This document shows, in pieces, positions 37,261 to 48,150 of a stretch of DNA of 64,000 nt. This DNA comes from Phoronis australis. Taxonomy: Eukaryota > Phoronida > Phoronidae. Location of the stretch: positions 2,017,739 through 2,081,738 of the forward strand of contig NMRA01000005.1 in NCBI GenBank assembly GCA_002633005.1, in the 5' to 3' direction. The notes under the pieces were generated by a model. The model did no database searches and was not told the origin of the DNA. It saw only the letters and a list, made by a program, of their open reading frames with translations. A program made the translations under genes and the position numbers. Each line of letters begins with the position of its first letter. Positions within the stretch are counted from its first letter, which is position 1.

Positions 37261-39588
37261 GTCACAACTTTGAAAAAATTACTGGTCGTTAAGTGCTTCA
37301 GATCTCACTTACATGTGTTACTGTTGCTTGTCACGTTCGCAACGGGGTTTAGTTAGTCTCTGAAGCAGTACGACTGTCTCGGGCATTTCCAGTTTCAATT
37401 AGTTTCAATTTATTTACATATCATGCGATTAATTAACCTTGCAAAAACATGACAGATAGCGACTTTAAACAGAAGCTCCCAATAAGGTCCGTTAACATAT
37501 TTAGGCGCACGTTCTCGGGTTCTCCATGCTCGACGTAAGAAACGAACGCAAACAAATTGAGAAACTGTTAAACGCTCCTGTAACATCACTTGGAGACGGG
37601 TTGAAGCTCCTTACAACGAATATACTATCATCAAATTCAAAGTAAAGGTCAAGGCGAAATTCCTGAGCCGACAGAGAACGTCAAAATTTTCTTGATCGTT
37701 CTTGTACGCTGAGCCAACATGTCTGGCAGTGGCATCTCTTGGAAACTGGCTGGCCATATAGAAGGTGAGGCAACTTTAGCCAAAACGTGGGTCGAATACT
37801 ATATCGTCCGAGGGAATCTTACTCGAAACCATGGTGACCATAAAAACATACACTTACCAGCTCGTGATGCGTGTACTTACTTGTTTTACAAACTTTTCGT
37901 TGCGATATAATATGACCAACACCAGTCGACATACTGAATATTGTATGACACATGTCACAAGGCTGACCTGGCGTCTGTTGATTGTCAAACCATGTTTCTA
38001 TAAATATCCTTTCGAGGTTCCCGGGATTTCCAACACCATGTTTGGGTTATTTGCCGGAATTACCGGCGGGCCAAAATTAGATTATATCTAAGGTCAAAGT
38101 TCTTTAAACTTAAGGTTCCTGGATTTCATGCTACGTGATCACGCTCATGGATGATGTCAATACTGGTTTGATTTTTTAATAACAAGCCAGCAAGTACGGA
38201 CAACACTGACGATAGATCCTAGGAAGTATAACATAATTTCCAGATCAATTAAAAATGCTTATTGAAATCTAGCCTACATGAATAAGCTTACTCGTCCCAA
38301 AAGCCGCAATTCTTGAAGGGGTCATTGTTCGGGTGGAATCTGGCGGTTTTCCAAATAAATCTTATTGATCGACCCATGAAAACCAAATATGTTAAAGCAC
38401 CTGATTAAGCGGCTTAATTTGTAATAGGAAAAAAACGTGAACAATGCCACTGTGTTGGATAAAACACTATTAATCATTGTTCAGCCGCTGTCACTCGTGA
38501 ATGTGTAAAGTATTATTGTGTATAGATGTTATGGTGTACCTGGGTTTGTGACGTCCAAACTGGACATAAAATCAATACGGTTTTGATTGACTTTTCCATG
38601 TGTGCTTACCGATATCTTTCCTGAAGACGACGTTGCGAAATTCCATTAATCCTGTTAAAGTCTGCATACTAATAATTGCGTTCACTTTGTGTTATGTTTT
38701 CACATCCCATGGCTAAGCGTGTTGTAAATAACATACATGTGTAGATGGTGAAAGTGGATTCGGATTGCACCTGATAAAAATTTTTGCTATTCACCCCAAT
38801 TTACCTTATTCGCAATTCTGTCAAAAGGCAAAGAGTTGTCGAACAGATAAAGTGGTGTTTATTTTTAGTTTGATAATCGAATGAGTGACAACATACCTGG
38901 CTGAGAAAGTTCGGTGTTTTTGTCCCACGCATCACTATATCAAACAAAGCATAGGTTTTGCCTGGCGTGACCGACTGACCGTAAAATGTTCATGTGTATA
39001 CGTGATCAAAATATTTTTCGGCACGTTCATATTCTGCAACAAAATGAGCGCACACCGACAGTGAAATAAAGTTTCTACCTGCCGTCCAACCGATGTGACC
39101 GGAGGAGTGGAGGTATGGAAGGGTACCAAATATTGAATTGTAGTCGCACAAATGTTCGAACTGTGGCAACAGCGTGGGACGTTATCTTTTACGTGTACAT
39201 AAACTACTCACGCAAGACATGGCGTTACATGATAAAAGTTTATGCGCTACCGCTGTTCAATGCTTTTGTAGCCTCTTAGGAATTGAATTAACGAGTGGGG
39301 AGGTCTCGGAAATCAAGGCGGGGGAACATCGGGAAGGGGAACAGCAGGCCGACACTTTTCCGACTTCCAAAGTTGGGAGTTGGCATCCACGCCACAGCCT
39401 TTCAGTTATCTCCACTCGCAATAAAATATTTTTAAGTTAAATAGACAGACCGTGTTCAAAGTACATCTTATCGGGAGATAAGTGTCCTTGAAAATAACAT
39501 GACTGCGTGTGACTCAGTCATTATGAATGTTTTCTGGTGGGCGTAATGAACGAAAACGTTCATACGCTACAAGAAAAAAGTAATCAGA

Positions 39589-40484
39589 CAAAATCAGTTT
39601 TCCAGTCGTGACGGATAATAATGTGTAAAGCAATAAGCGGCAGGTAATAACTATTATGGGGCCAAATTCCAACTGCAGAATGGCTTATCCACCTAGTAAC
39701 TAACTTTCTTGTTAAGTATCCATCATAGTCATTCAAGACTACTCGAATGATTAGTTCGGCTTCCGATGACTGGGAATTGGGGGTCGTTTTGTCTGAATAC
39801 TTTTGGCTTGCACTATATGTCTTATGGGAGATCTTTAAGTTTGTTGGTTGAAGTTATTTTTTACCGAGAGTTATATTTCTTAAAAAAAAATAAATACCAG
39901 GGAGTTCTTAATTTCGGGCACAAGAATACTGGTTTACTTTCCTGGAAACAAGAGACCACGTGCGTAATTTAGTTATATACGAAATTGATTAATCCGAACA
40001 ATTAGTCATCGCATAACCCCTACTAGTTTAGAATTGGGGCCACAATACTGCCCTTCAGGCTATGTGCACATTTCGATTTAGTTCAAGTGTCCGGTAATCC
40101 AATTCCGGCCACCTAGTGGGAATTTTTACACCGTCAAAAATAAATTCCCACATTCTATCATTGACAAAAGCGCTTACCTTCGTCGGTGACCCTTTGTGAT
40201 TCTATGCATAATCTCGGTGAAGCACAATGGGTATTATGATGGAGTTCGCGAAGAATTCCAAGCTCACTTCTTGGTCGTCGTCAACTGCGCGCGATTAGTA
40301 TTGGTATGGCAAGCTTACTAGGTCACGTCACACGGGGAATTACCGGCGAGGGAAGAGCTAGAGAAACTCAACATAACTTTTATTTAAGGATATGTCTGAA
40401 GTTATGTTAACTAAATTGTCTTCAGCGTCATGGTATATGTGTTTATTTTAACTCAGTGCACCCGTTATCCAGCCAGCTAGCTTT
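39589..40484. other. Unit-1-specific 0.9 kb, no recognisable gene
   Basis: Unit 2 runs directly from AAAAGTAATCA to GCTTTATGAAGACTATCG (about 61,110), while unit 1 has about 895 extra bases between them. No terminal repeats or target duplication were seen. Confidence 0.6.
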
Positions 40485-40523
40485 ATGAAGACTATCGTCA
40501 AAATATAGGTACAAGTAGGTACC

Positions 40524-40810
40524 ACTGTCAGTGGCGGATTTAGGGAGGGGGCAAGGGGGGCCATGGCCCCCTAAAATTCTACCAAATACTATTTGGCAGT
40601 TCGAGTGCGAATTGCTGACTAGCACATGCGCGCATCTAGGGGGGCACGGGGGACGAATAAACAATGAACAAACCCCGATTACCGTTTTTGTTAGTAATAA
40701 GGTCCGCAAACCCAAAAAATTTGAGACCCACGCAAAGCATGTGCCGAAATTCTGGTTATTCCTGTGCCCTGGCCCCCCTAATTCAATATCCTGGATCCGC
40801 CCCTGACTGT
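40524..40810. mobile_element. G+C-rich miniature inverted-repeat element with 5-bp target duplication
   Basis: The element (40,529-40,805) begins CAGTGGCGGATTTAGG and ends CCTGGATCCGCCCCTG, an imperfect inverted terminal repeat of about 16 bases. Next to the left end is a self-complementary G/C run (GGGGCCATGGCCCC). ACTGT flanks both sides. Unit 2 lacks the element at the matching point (about 61,150), so the insertion came after the unit duplication. It has no coding capacity; open frames across it are artefacts. Confidence 0.85.
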
Positions 40811-41182
40811 GAGTTGTCGAGCTCCGACAGACCTCGAAACTGTACGCAGCCGGGCAGTGTTCTGCTCTTCACTTCGCCGTGTATCAACACGTAGAGCCAA
40901 AGACCGGCGGGAGTGCGGGCACTTGAAAATAAGGGAGTCACTCACCTAGTGGCCCGTTACAGCCGCTTAAAAGAAAAAACAATCTACTAAATGTCGTTTT
41001 ATTGCGCATTTCTCCGCCTTGTGTAACAATGAAAAACATGTCGTCGTTTTGAAAACAGTACACTCGTAACAGGCTCACGTGCCATTTCCTAATTTTTGCA
41101 ACATCTCTCGGGAGATGATGACAGCTTTGCAGTAGCAAAATTTTGAAATTCGGTTTGCTGGTAACAAAATTCTAACAAATGA

Positions 41183-41345
41183 TTAATCAGTAGAGCATTT
41201 GGGGGAGGCAATGGGGCCCTGCCCCCTTAAAATTATCCCAGATTCCATTTGGAAGTTCGGGGGTGCAAATGTCTGATAGGCAAAATCCTGGCTAATAGTC
41301 TGCCCTGGCTCCCCTAACTCAAAATGCTGGATCCGCTCTGATAAT
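41183..41345. mobile_element. G+C-rich miniature element, present in both units
   Basis: From 41,188 (CAGTAGAGCATTTGGGGG) to 41,340 (GCTGGATCCGCTCTG), flanked by TTAAT and ATAAT. The same insertion with the same flanks is at 61,506-61,661 in unit 2, so it predates the duplication. It contains the family landmarks CAATGGGGCC and GCAAAATCCTGGCTA. Confidence 0.8.
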
Positions 41346-41473
41346 GAAATGAAACCAGTTCCGATACATTCCGTTGTGACGAGTACGCAACCCCGTGAAA
41401 TAACAGTTGATTGAAAAATCGGCCAAAGAACAAACTGGCCAATAGGTGACGCAATAGTTCATACCGCCGAAAG

Positions 41474-41577
41474 NNNNNNNNNNNNNNNNNNNNNNNNNNN
41501 NNNNNNNNNNNNNNNNNNNNNNNNNNNNNNNNNNNNNNNNNNNNNNNNNNNNNNNNNNNNNNNNNNNNNNNNNNNNN
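41474..41577. other. Assembly gap (104 N)
   Basis: A run of 104 undetermined bases. The unit 1 homology is followed up to the left edge (GCGCAATAGTTCATACCG-like), and the right edge no longer clearly matches, so sequence may be missing. Confidence 0.95.
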
Positions 41578-43084
41578 TTTATTTAGCGGATAACTTTGAA
41601 AATTTATGTAACCCAGCCCTGGTGTCAAGTGTCCTGATAGTGAGACGTTTTTCGGGAAATTTCCTCATAGAAACCCACTCGGCGTCAACTTTTGGTCACA
41701 AATTCAGTTTTGTGGAGCATTTATCATTTCTAAGAACAAAAAAGTGTTGGCGAACTATGCGTTTATTAAGGTACGATTTTTCACAACGGTGACTGTACAA
41801 TAGGGCTGGACTTCAGGTACTCAAACAGTTCAGACTCTCCAAACATAACAAGTCTAACAGTCTCCAGGTTTTCATCCATTATTTGGAATTTGGATAAGTT
41901 GGCAGGCGGCATCACGTTTTTTGTTTTCAGGTTATTAGGTTGATTTTGTACGATAAAAAGTACTTTAGGAGTAATATCTAAGACTTTGATATGGAGGGCC
42001 AAATGGTTCTTTTAAATGAGCACCATTGAAATGGCTTATTCTGACAAGTGCACACTTTTGCGTAATTAACGTGTGGTATTATACTTATTCAATGTGATAG
42101 AACAGTTCTTAACCTTAAACATTTCTGTGCTTATTGAACACATATTATTTCTTATTAAACGCGTTCTTATAATTAGTTCATATCGTCCAATCACGTCCGT
42201 GCTGTCAAGTCTCAAGCGAAGGAAAACTTTGAAGTTCTTACTTGCTGCAAGGCCACTTTCGAAGATTGTTCAAAGGAGCAAGTGAATGATGGCGCGGCTA
42301 ACCTTGCACTAACTGTGAACTTGTCTTTAATTGAACGTAAGAATAACTCATTCAGCGCTTTGAATAAGTATGAAATTCCAAGCATGCCAGGTACGGGGCA
42401 CGCCAGCGCATTAATCGAGGCCTGCATGAAGTACATGTACGGTGTTAATTCTCGTTCTAGTTGTACTAGATGCGTGTAACGCTTGTCTGAGCCATAGCAG
42501 TTTGTAAAACACCGTTTTTAAACATTTTGCTTGATAACATTGAGATTCTGATCTTTTGCATCTTTGTGTATCCCTGGTCCAAACCAGTAACTAAATTCAA
42601 AATTCAATAACCAGGTCAAAACTAATAATGATAATGAACTTACAAACTGACACAATGACTATCAATTATGGGTTCATCCCTGCTAGTTGTATATTTTTAA
42701 GGCACCAGACTTTCATAACTGATCCACAAAAGGTAATTCCACCCCCCCCCATTACCTCTCAATTTTCAGTGTTCTTCTCTGTCAAGTCATACCTCACAGC
42801 ATCAATATATAGCAGATTCTTCTGTGTCTGTCAATCTGATTCAAGTTCACACAGCATAAGTGAAATAGTCATCAAGTGGCTGTATCTACTACTGTACAAG
42901 TCTTAACGATCAACCCGGCGCAAACGCGTAAAAGCCTTACGCGTACACTACTTATATGATTGGAATTCCATAGAAAAGCAATAGTACCAGTTGCTTAAGC
43001 TAACGTGCGCGCTAAATAAGCACATTTCAACGCACAGAAATGTACTCGTTTAAGAACCCTTCGGCGCTTCATACTTTGAAGGCT
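41578..43084. other. Sequence between the two duplicated units
   Basis: Apart from the open frame at 42,177-42,479 described separately, nothing is recognised. A C run (AATTCCACCCCCCCCC) lies near 42,740. Confidence 0.4.
42177..42479 (+). CDS. Candidate coding exon, unknown protein
   Basis: An open frame of about 100 codons without a starting ATG follows CGCGTTCTTATAATTAG, which could be a splice acceptor, and ends at TAA 42,477-42,479. The peptide has a balanced, protein-like composition with several Cys: it includes NHVRAVKSQAKENFEVL, then TCCKATFEDCSKEQVND, and later MPGTGHASALIEACMKYMYG. No family is recognised and it has no duplicate in the window. It might equally be an exon of a host gene, part of a mobile element, or a chance frame. 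Confidence 0.3.
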   Translation, partial: FISSNHVRAVKSQAKENFEVLTCCKATFEDCSKEQVNDGAANLALTVNLSLIERKNNSFSALNKYEIPSMPGTGHASALIEACMKYMYGVNSRSSCTRCV

Positions 43085-45437
43085 TCTTCCGAGCACACTA
43101 CTGCCAGTCTTTATGTGGAGATGAGGAAAAGTGCATTCAAGTTGATTGAAACTATAATCTTTCTGGCCCATATACACCCCTGACTCTTGGCTGATCTATG
43201 CTTGTCAAACACTATTTTTGGTAGCTAATAAGCTAATCCTTTTATTTATTGCGAGGACTATGAGAGTGTTAAGGTTACAGGCCAAGGATTAAATTTTATC
43301 AACAACTTTTTAAGTATCAATTGTATGTTCATAAATTTTTTAAAACATGAACAAAGGGTCCTATTGTGTGCACACAATTAATGCCTAGATGGTTGTAATA
43401 AATGGGACTGTGTTAGTACAAAAAGCCTGAAATTTCACGGAAACCGCTGTAATTTCCATTAGCACTATTTTTAGTATGAAAGTGCAAATTCTGTTTCTTT
43501 ATTATTTAAGCTACTAAGCTACAAAATCGTGTTTAGGATGTAGAAGCCTTTTTGCTAACGACAATATTCCTTAAAGCAAACGAAAGTCGTGATTTAAACA
43601 GTCGAGTTCTTGGACGACAAATTTGAAAATTTCATGCAAAAATGATGTTTGACTGCTGAAAACACGACGATCTCCGTTAGAAAGTCACGATTTGTAAGAC
43701 AAAACATAACCCGTGCTTTGATTGCGAAATCCTCGCCAGTTCATTACTAGACGTCGTATAATATTAAAATGTGATTTATTCAGTTTTTGGGCCTGAAGTA
43801 ACAGGTTTCAGCAACCAAAAACTAGTCTGATTTGGAACTTATCAAATCTTAACAAAATCAAGACGTCTGTTATTAATTATTACAGCGCTAAACAGAGTGT
43901 AAAACGCCATCTGTTGTCCCTAAACACGTTATAAATACCACTCTGCAATAAAATAAAAATGCGTAAAGTTGTGTGCTGGGGATACGGTGGTGAAGTCAAA
44001 GCTATCCTAAGTCACAAAGCTACCCATGTATATGGTAATGTTGCCCTGTGAAATGATTTTGAGCGACATACGGAATGCCTGTGGAACGCCCCTAGAGTTG
44101 CGAGTCATCGAAGCTCGTCAGAGTTGACTCGAAATGTACTTCCCAAATGTGTCAAGTTACCGCCCCATTACTGTGGGACCAATAAGACGTTGTCATTTGC
44201 TCAGCTATGACGTATGCTTCGATGTCAATCAGTTTACGCCCCAACTGACCCGATATTATAGCCTAAAAGGTCATTAGCCATCGATCCCACCTTGCATTTG
44301 ACGAATAAGGGACAAGTTTACGTTCACACTCGTATCAATTTAATGAAGCTAGAATGGCACATTTTGCCCAGTAACAAATGTGTAAGCTTGAATTTAATCG
44401 CATTCATCAAAAAGTTATGCAAAATGTTATTCTCAGTGATAAAGAAGTAAGTGTAAAATAAAACGCAACGAAGCAGCACACAGGCACTATTATATATGAG
44501 AGCGTTACAACATTATGCCTGGGTTCAAGTCTCTGCACTCGAAGCTCGACTCGAAAACTAACAATCATGCGGCATAATTAATGAAGTGTTGAGTCGAGAC
44601 TTCGTGCCCTGTTCACTAATAATGACAGAAAATATAACACACAATGCCACACGCGTACCGTAACATTCTTGTTACCATCAGGGGTAATAATATCAATACA
44701 ATATCCAATCAATGTTCATCGCAACACCAGAAAAATGCACCGGCAATACTGAGCCTGTTTGTGACACTTATGTAAAACGGTACACGTAAACACAATTCTG
44801 TCAGTGTCAGGTTAAAAGCTCATCTGAACTCATTCATTCATTATTTCAGACCTAGGATTTAGAGTGTTTGATCGTAGTTTACACTGAAGCATAGATAACG
44901 GAAGTATTTGCCTCAAGAAGTTAAAGAAAGCAAAAAAAAACGGACTCATCATAGATGCCTCTTATGGTTTTCATAACTCACTGGTGTTCATCGGTAGCTT
45001 TTACGTAAAGCAGACGCGTAACGTGTTTGTAATGGCGTAAGGATTCACTTGTTGACTCGGACATAACCTCTGGCAAGATAAACCGAGTACGCAGTTATAA
45101 GGGGCTATTTCTTAAAACTAATTTCGAACCCGAACACGACTGAGTTCCAATTAACATTTGGTTTTGGGCTCCACTTGAAGAAATTGGACGAGCTAACCAC
45201 CGCCTATATTGTGGTTTTGGCAAACTTCGGAAAACAGAAAACCTTCCATCAGCCCAAACTTCCGAAAATACACTTTTTCCGACCTCTTACATGACGGAAA
45301 TTGCAATATTCGGGCAAATGTAAATATTGATGATAATGAAGCCCAAGTAACAAAGAAGAAATATGGTCTATCATTGAAATGATTTGGGTCCCGGGCTTAG
45401 ATCAACGAGGACATGTCTCCTTGAAACCAAGGTGCCA

Positions 45438-47602
45438 TTAAAAGCCCAAAAGAAGTAATTGCTTATCGTCCTCGAAAGGCTTGTCACGCTGACCCTTTGC
45501 ATACAGCAACCATCCGTCAATAACGACATAGATTTTAGAACTTTCGCCGTAATTTCTCTTAAAGTTCTCCAGCGCATGCGTAAGATATTCCGATGCCTGT
45601 TGGTACCTCTTTTGAAGTATAAGGCACTTTCCAATTGCCCCGTATACCTTTCCGACATATGCATGATTGTCACCTAAATGGAGTATTGCTGTATCTAAGC
45701 AATGCATGAATTTTTCCTCACTTTCTTTGTAGTCCCCCAAGCTCATCATTGTCTTTGCTAAAGCAAACTCACAGACTGCGATAAGAATGTGACTTTTGTC
45801 TTCTTGTTTCAAATGCTTGCTTCTGATGTTTAAACATTTCCCAAAATGGTTCTTTGCTTCCTCATACAACCCCTTATAGTAAGCTACATTCCCAAGCTTT
45901 GGAAGGATGTAGGACAGCAAGTCTTCATCATTTGGTAGATATTTCTGCTGTAATTGTAAAGCGTCCCTTAATAACTTTTCTGCTTCAATGTATTTGCCTA
46001 CGAAAAGATAATTCTTTGCCTTCGCGGCAATGATAGTGATTTTCTGTCTTGGCAAAGACTCGCCTAGTAACTCTAGGGCTTCATCAAAACAACCCATAGC
46101 TTCTTCATGACCATCAGGAACTCGCAGAAGACACGTTCCCAGCATTTGTAATGCAGTTGGTCTAGAAACGTTTTTTTCACTCGAACGCTCGTTTTCTAGA
46201 ACATCAACCAGACTACGAAAGAACAACACACCCTCTGGAAAGTCTCTTCTGTAGTACGCAGAATAGCCAGCCACCTTTAGCAATTCTGATTTGCATTCGA
46301 TTAGCTCATGCAAGGCTTCTACGTAGCTGTGCTCTTCACTTGCTGAGAGAGATCTTTGGGCCACTAAAGCGTTGTCAATGTGTCGGAGCAACGTGTGTAT
46401 ATGTGGAACTAACGTCCTCAGCTTTTCCAAGCTGTCTGCATTGATGTCTTTCCATCCGCATCGCTCGAATCCCTCGGGAAGAACTTTAACGATGGCATCA
46501 GTCAAGGGGCGCAACATCTTCTCAGCAAAATGTCCGGGAAGAGAGTCTCCCAGGTCTTGCTCTTTGTACTCTCTTATGACATGCTGAACCAGCTTGTGGA
46601 TGCGGTAGTGTTCAGGTTTTGTAGAAGTGGCAATGAGGGCATAGTCTCGAAGCATAGATACAGCATCAAAGAGTTTGGACGTATCACTTTCAGGAAAGAA
46701 ACGAGACTTTTTAAATAGCCAAAGTGGGATATCCTCTGAATCTAAAACGGAAAAGCATTTAAGCAAAGTTGGGGCGTTTTCGTCAGGTCCATAATTTGGT
46801 ACATAAAACGGGTCTTTATCTACAACTCTCTTAACTGCCGTGAGCAAAGTCGCAAATACAGAACGTTTGCAGTGGTTATCGAAAGTTATGTTCTTCTTCA
46901 TCATCTTATTCTTAACGACATTGAAATCATCAACATAGCTTTTTATGTCACATCCACATTTTTTAATGTATGCCACAGCCTGAGAAAGTGCTAAAGGCAG
47001 ATACCCAAGATCATAACACAACTGGTCGATTTCACTTTTGTTATCGGCATCGTGATGCTCAGCAGCGTGGAGACGAGCTGACACGTAACTGTATGCATCT
47101 TCGGAGGAAAATTCTCTAAGTTCAAATGGTTTGTGACCCCCCGCTGCAGAATGCGCAGTGATAATAACGTGCTGCTTGGGTTTCAACAGGTCTTCTGGAG
47201 GCAAATACTCACTTATGTCAGAATCAACGTAATCAAACACCAACAAATACGAATCAAGAGTTTTAAGGAAGTCGTAGACTCTTGATACGACGTTTGTGTC
47301 AGAAATGCTTTCAACATTAATGCGTAGGTCTTTGGCCAGGCTTTTCATGTAGTTCACCACGGTGTCGCTTCCACACTTGATCCAATAAAACAGTTGGTAC
47401 TGATCATGATGGCGATGTGCGTACTCTAAAGCTAGCTGAGACTTGCCAACACCTGGTAGACCCCACATTTTTATAATTTGCTGACTGTGAGCAAACCGAT
47501 CACCTGCCTGGTCTGGCTGAAGTAGACGACACAGTTCTTTCATCTCTTTTTGTCTTCCCGTGAAATTTGTATTCCGCGGAGGCAAAATGGAGGCGTTATG
47601 AA
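45438..47602 (-). CDS. STAND NTPase with NB-ARC and TPR domains, terminal exon (copy 2)
   Basis: Paralogue of the exon at 30,732-32,899, one codon shorter (a Gly missing in TKPEHYRIH). All key motifs are kept: GLPGVGKS P-loop, LLVFDYVD Walker B, HVIITAHS, GYLPLAL and RIHKLVQ, then six TPR-like repeats, ending LLLLGF and TAA. I count about 79 amino-acid differences in 716: about 57 in the first 340 residues and about 22 in the rest. As in copy 1 there is no in-frame ATG upstream (an in-frame stop TAA precedes). The acceptor TTTACTTGCAG is conserved, giving HNASILPPRNTNFTGR in phase 1. There are no stops or frameshifts, so the gene appears to be under selection. The nature of the N-terminal exon (often an effector domain in this class) is unknown. 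Confidence 0.93.
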
Positions 47603-47879
47603 CTGCAAGTAAACATATTTGTTTCAGTTACGCAACTTAATAATGATATGATGGTGAAGTACGCATTCATACTTGTGGATTAGTAAGCTCTGGTTGAGGT
47701 GGTTAAGAAGGAAATAATAGACAATAGAATAGAAAGGCAAGGGGGTTGCAGTGTATCACGGGGATTTTCAACTGATACATCTTCAGAACTGAATGTGTGG
47801 ATCTGAGATTGTATGGTACTCATTATTAAACAAAGTTATGACGCTCTACTTGGAACAGCGAGACTGGCAATAAAGGATG

Positions 47880-48150
47880 CTCGAAAGACACAAATAGTAA
47901 TTCAAAGCAGGAATTGCAGAAGGAGACACCAACAAAAATATTGCAAAACAGTAGTGGAATTGAATGAAGGAACTGGACTGTTCAACAGTGTAAACTGAGA
48001 ATGACAGCCATTGGAGTACAAGAGAAGAGCACACGAGTAAATCAAATGGTACCGTTATCCATAATGTATTCAAGTGCTCATCGTGTACAACTACTTCGAG
48101 CCCTGGTAGTTGGTTGGACTGTCTTTGGTCGAATTAAGTCACATTATACT
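47880..48150 (-). other. Conserved block upstream of STAND copy 2 with acceptor-like site
   Basis: Counterpart of 33,218-33,470. The acceptor-like TTTTCTTGTTTCAG ends at 48,149. Read on the plus strand, the adjoining 28 codons (TRKADSVYLGLTTFVPPN and following) differ from unit 1 mainly at third positions, a weak hint of coding on that strand instead. Confidence 0.3.

Larger units (their letters stand above)
27580..41473. repeat. Segmental duplication, unit 1 (with STAND gene copy 1)
   Basis: Collinear with unit 2. Approximate matching blocks are: 27,580-28,090 with 43,085-43,690; 28,620-28,730 with 43,960-44,060; 29,670-34,330 with 44,400-49,320 (includes the gene); 35,700-36,690 with 49,340-50,245; 36,690-37,080 with 56,938-57,300; 37,085-38,515 with both 51,470-53,837 and 57,610-59,990; 38,516-39,588 with 59,990-61,110; 40,485-41,473 with 61,110-61,795. 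Identity is high in the gene and lower, with many indels, outside it. The alignment was made by eye, so block ends are approximate. Confidence 0.85.
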
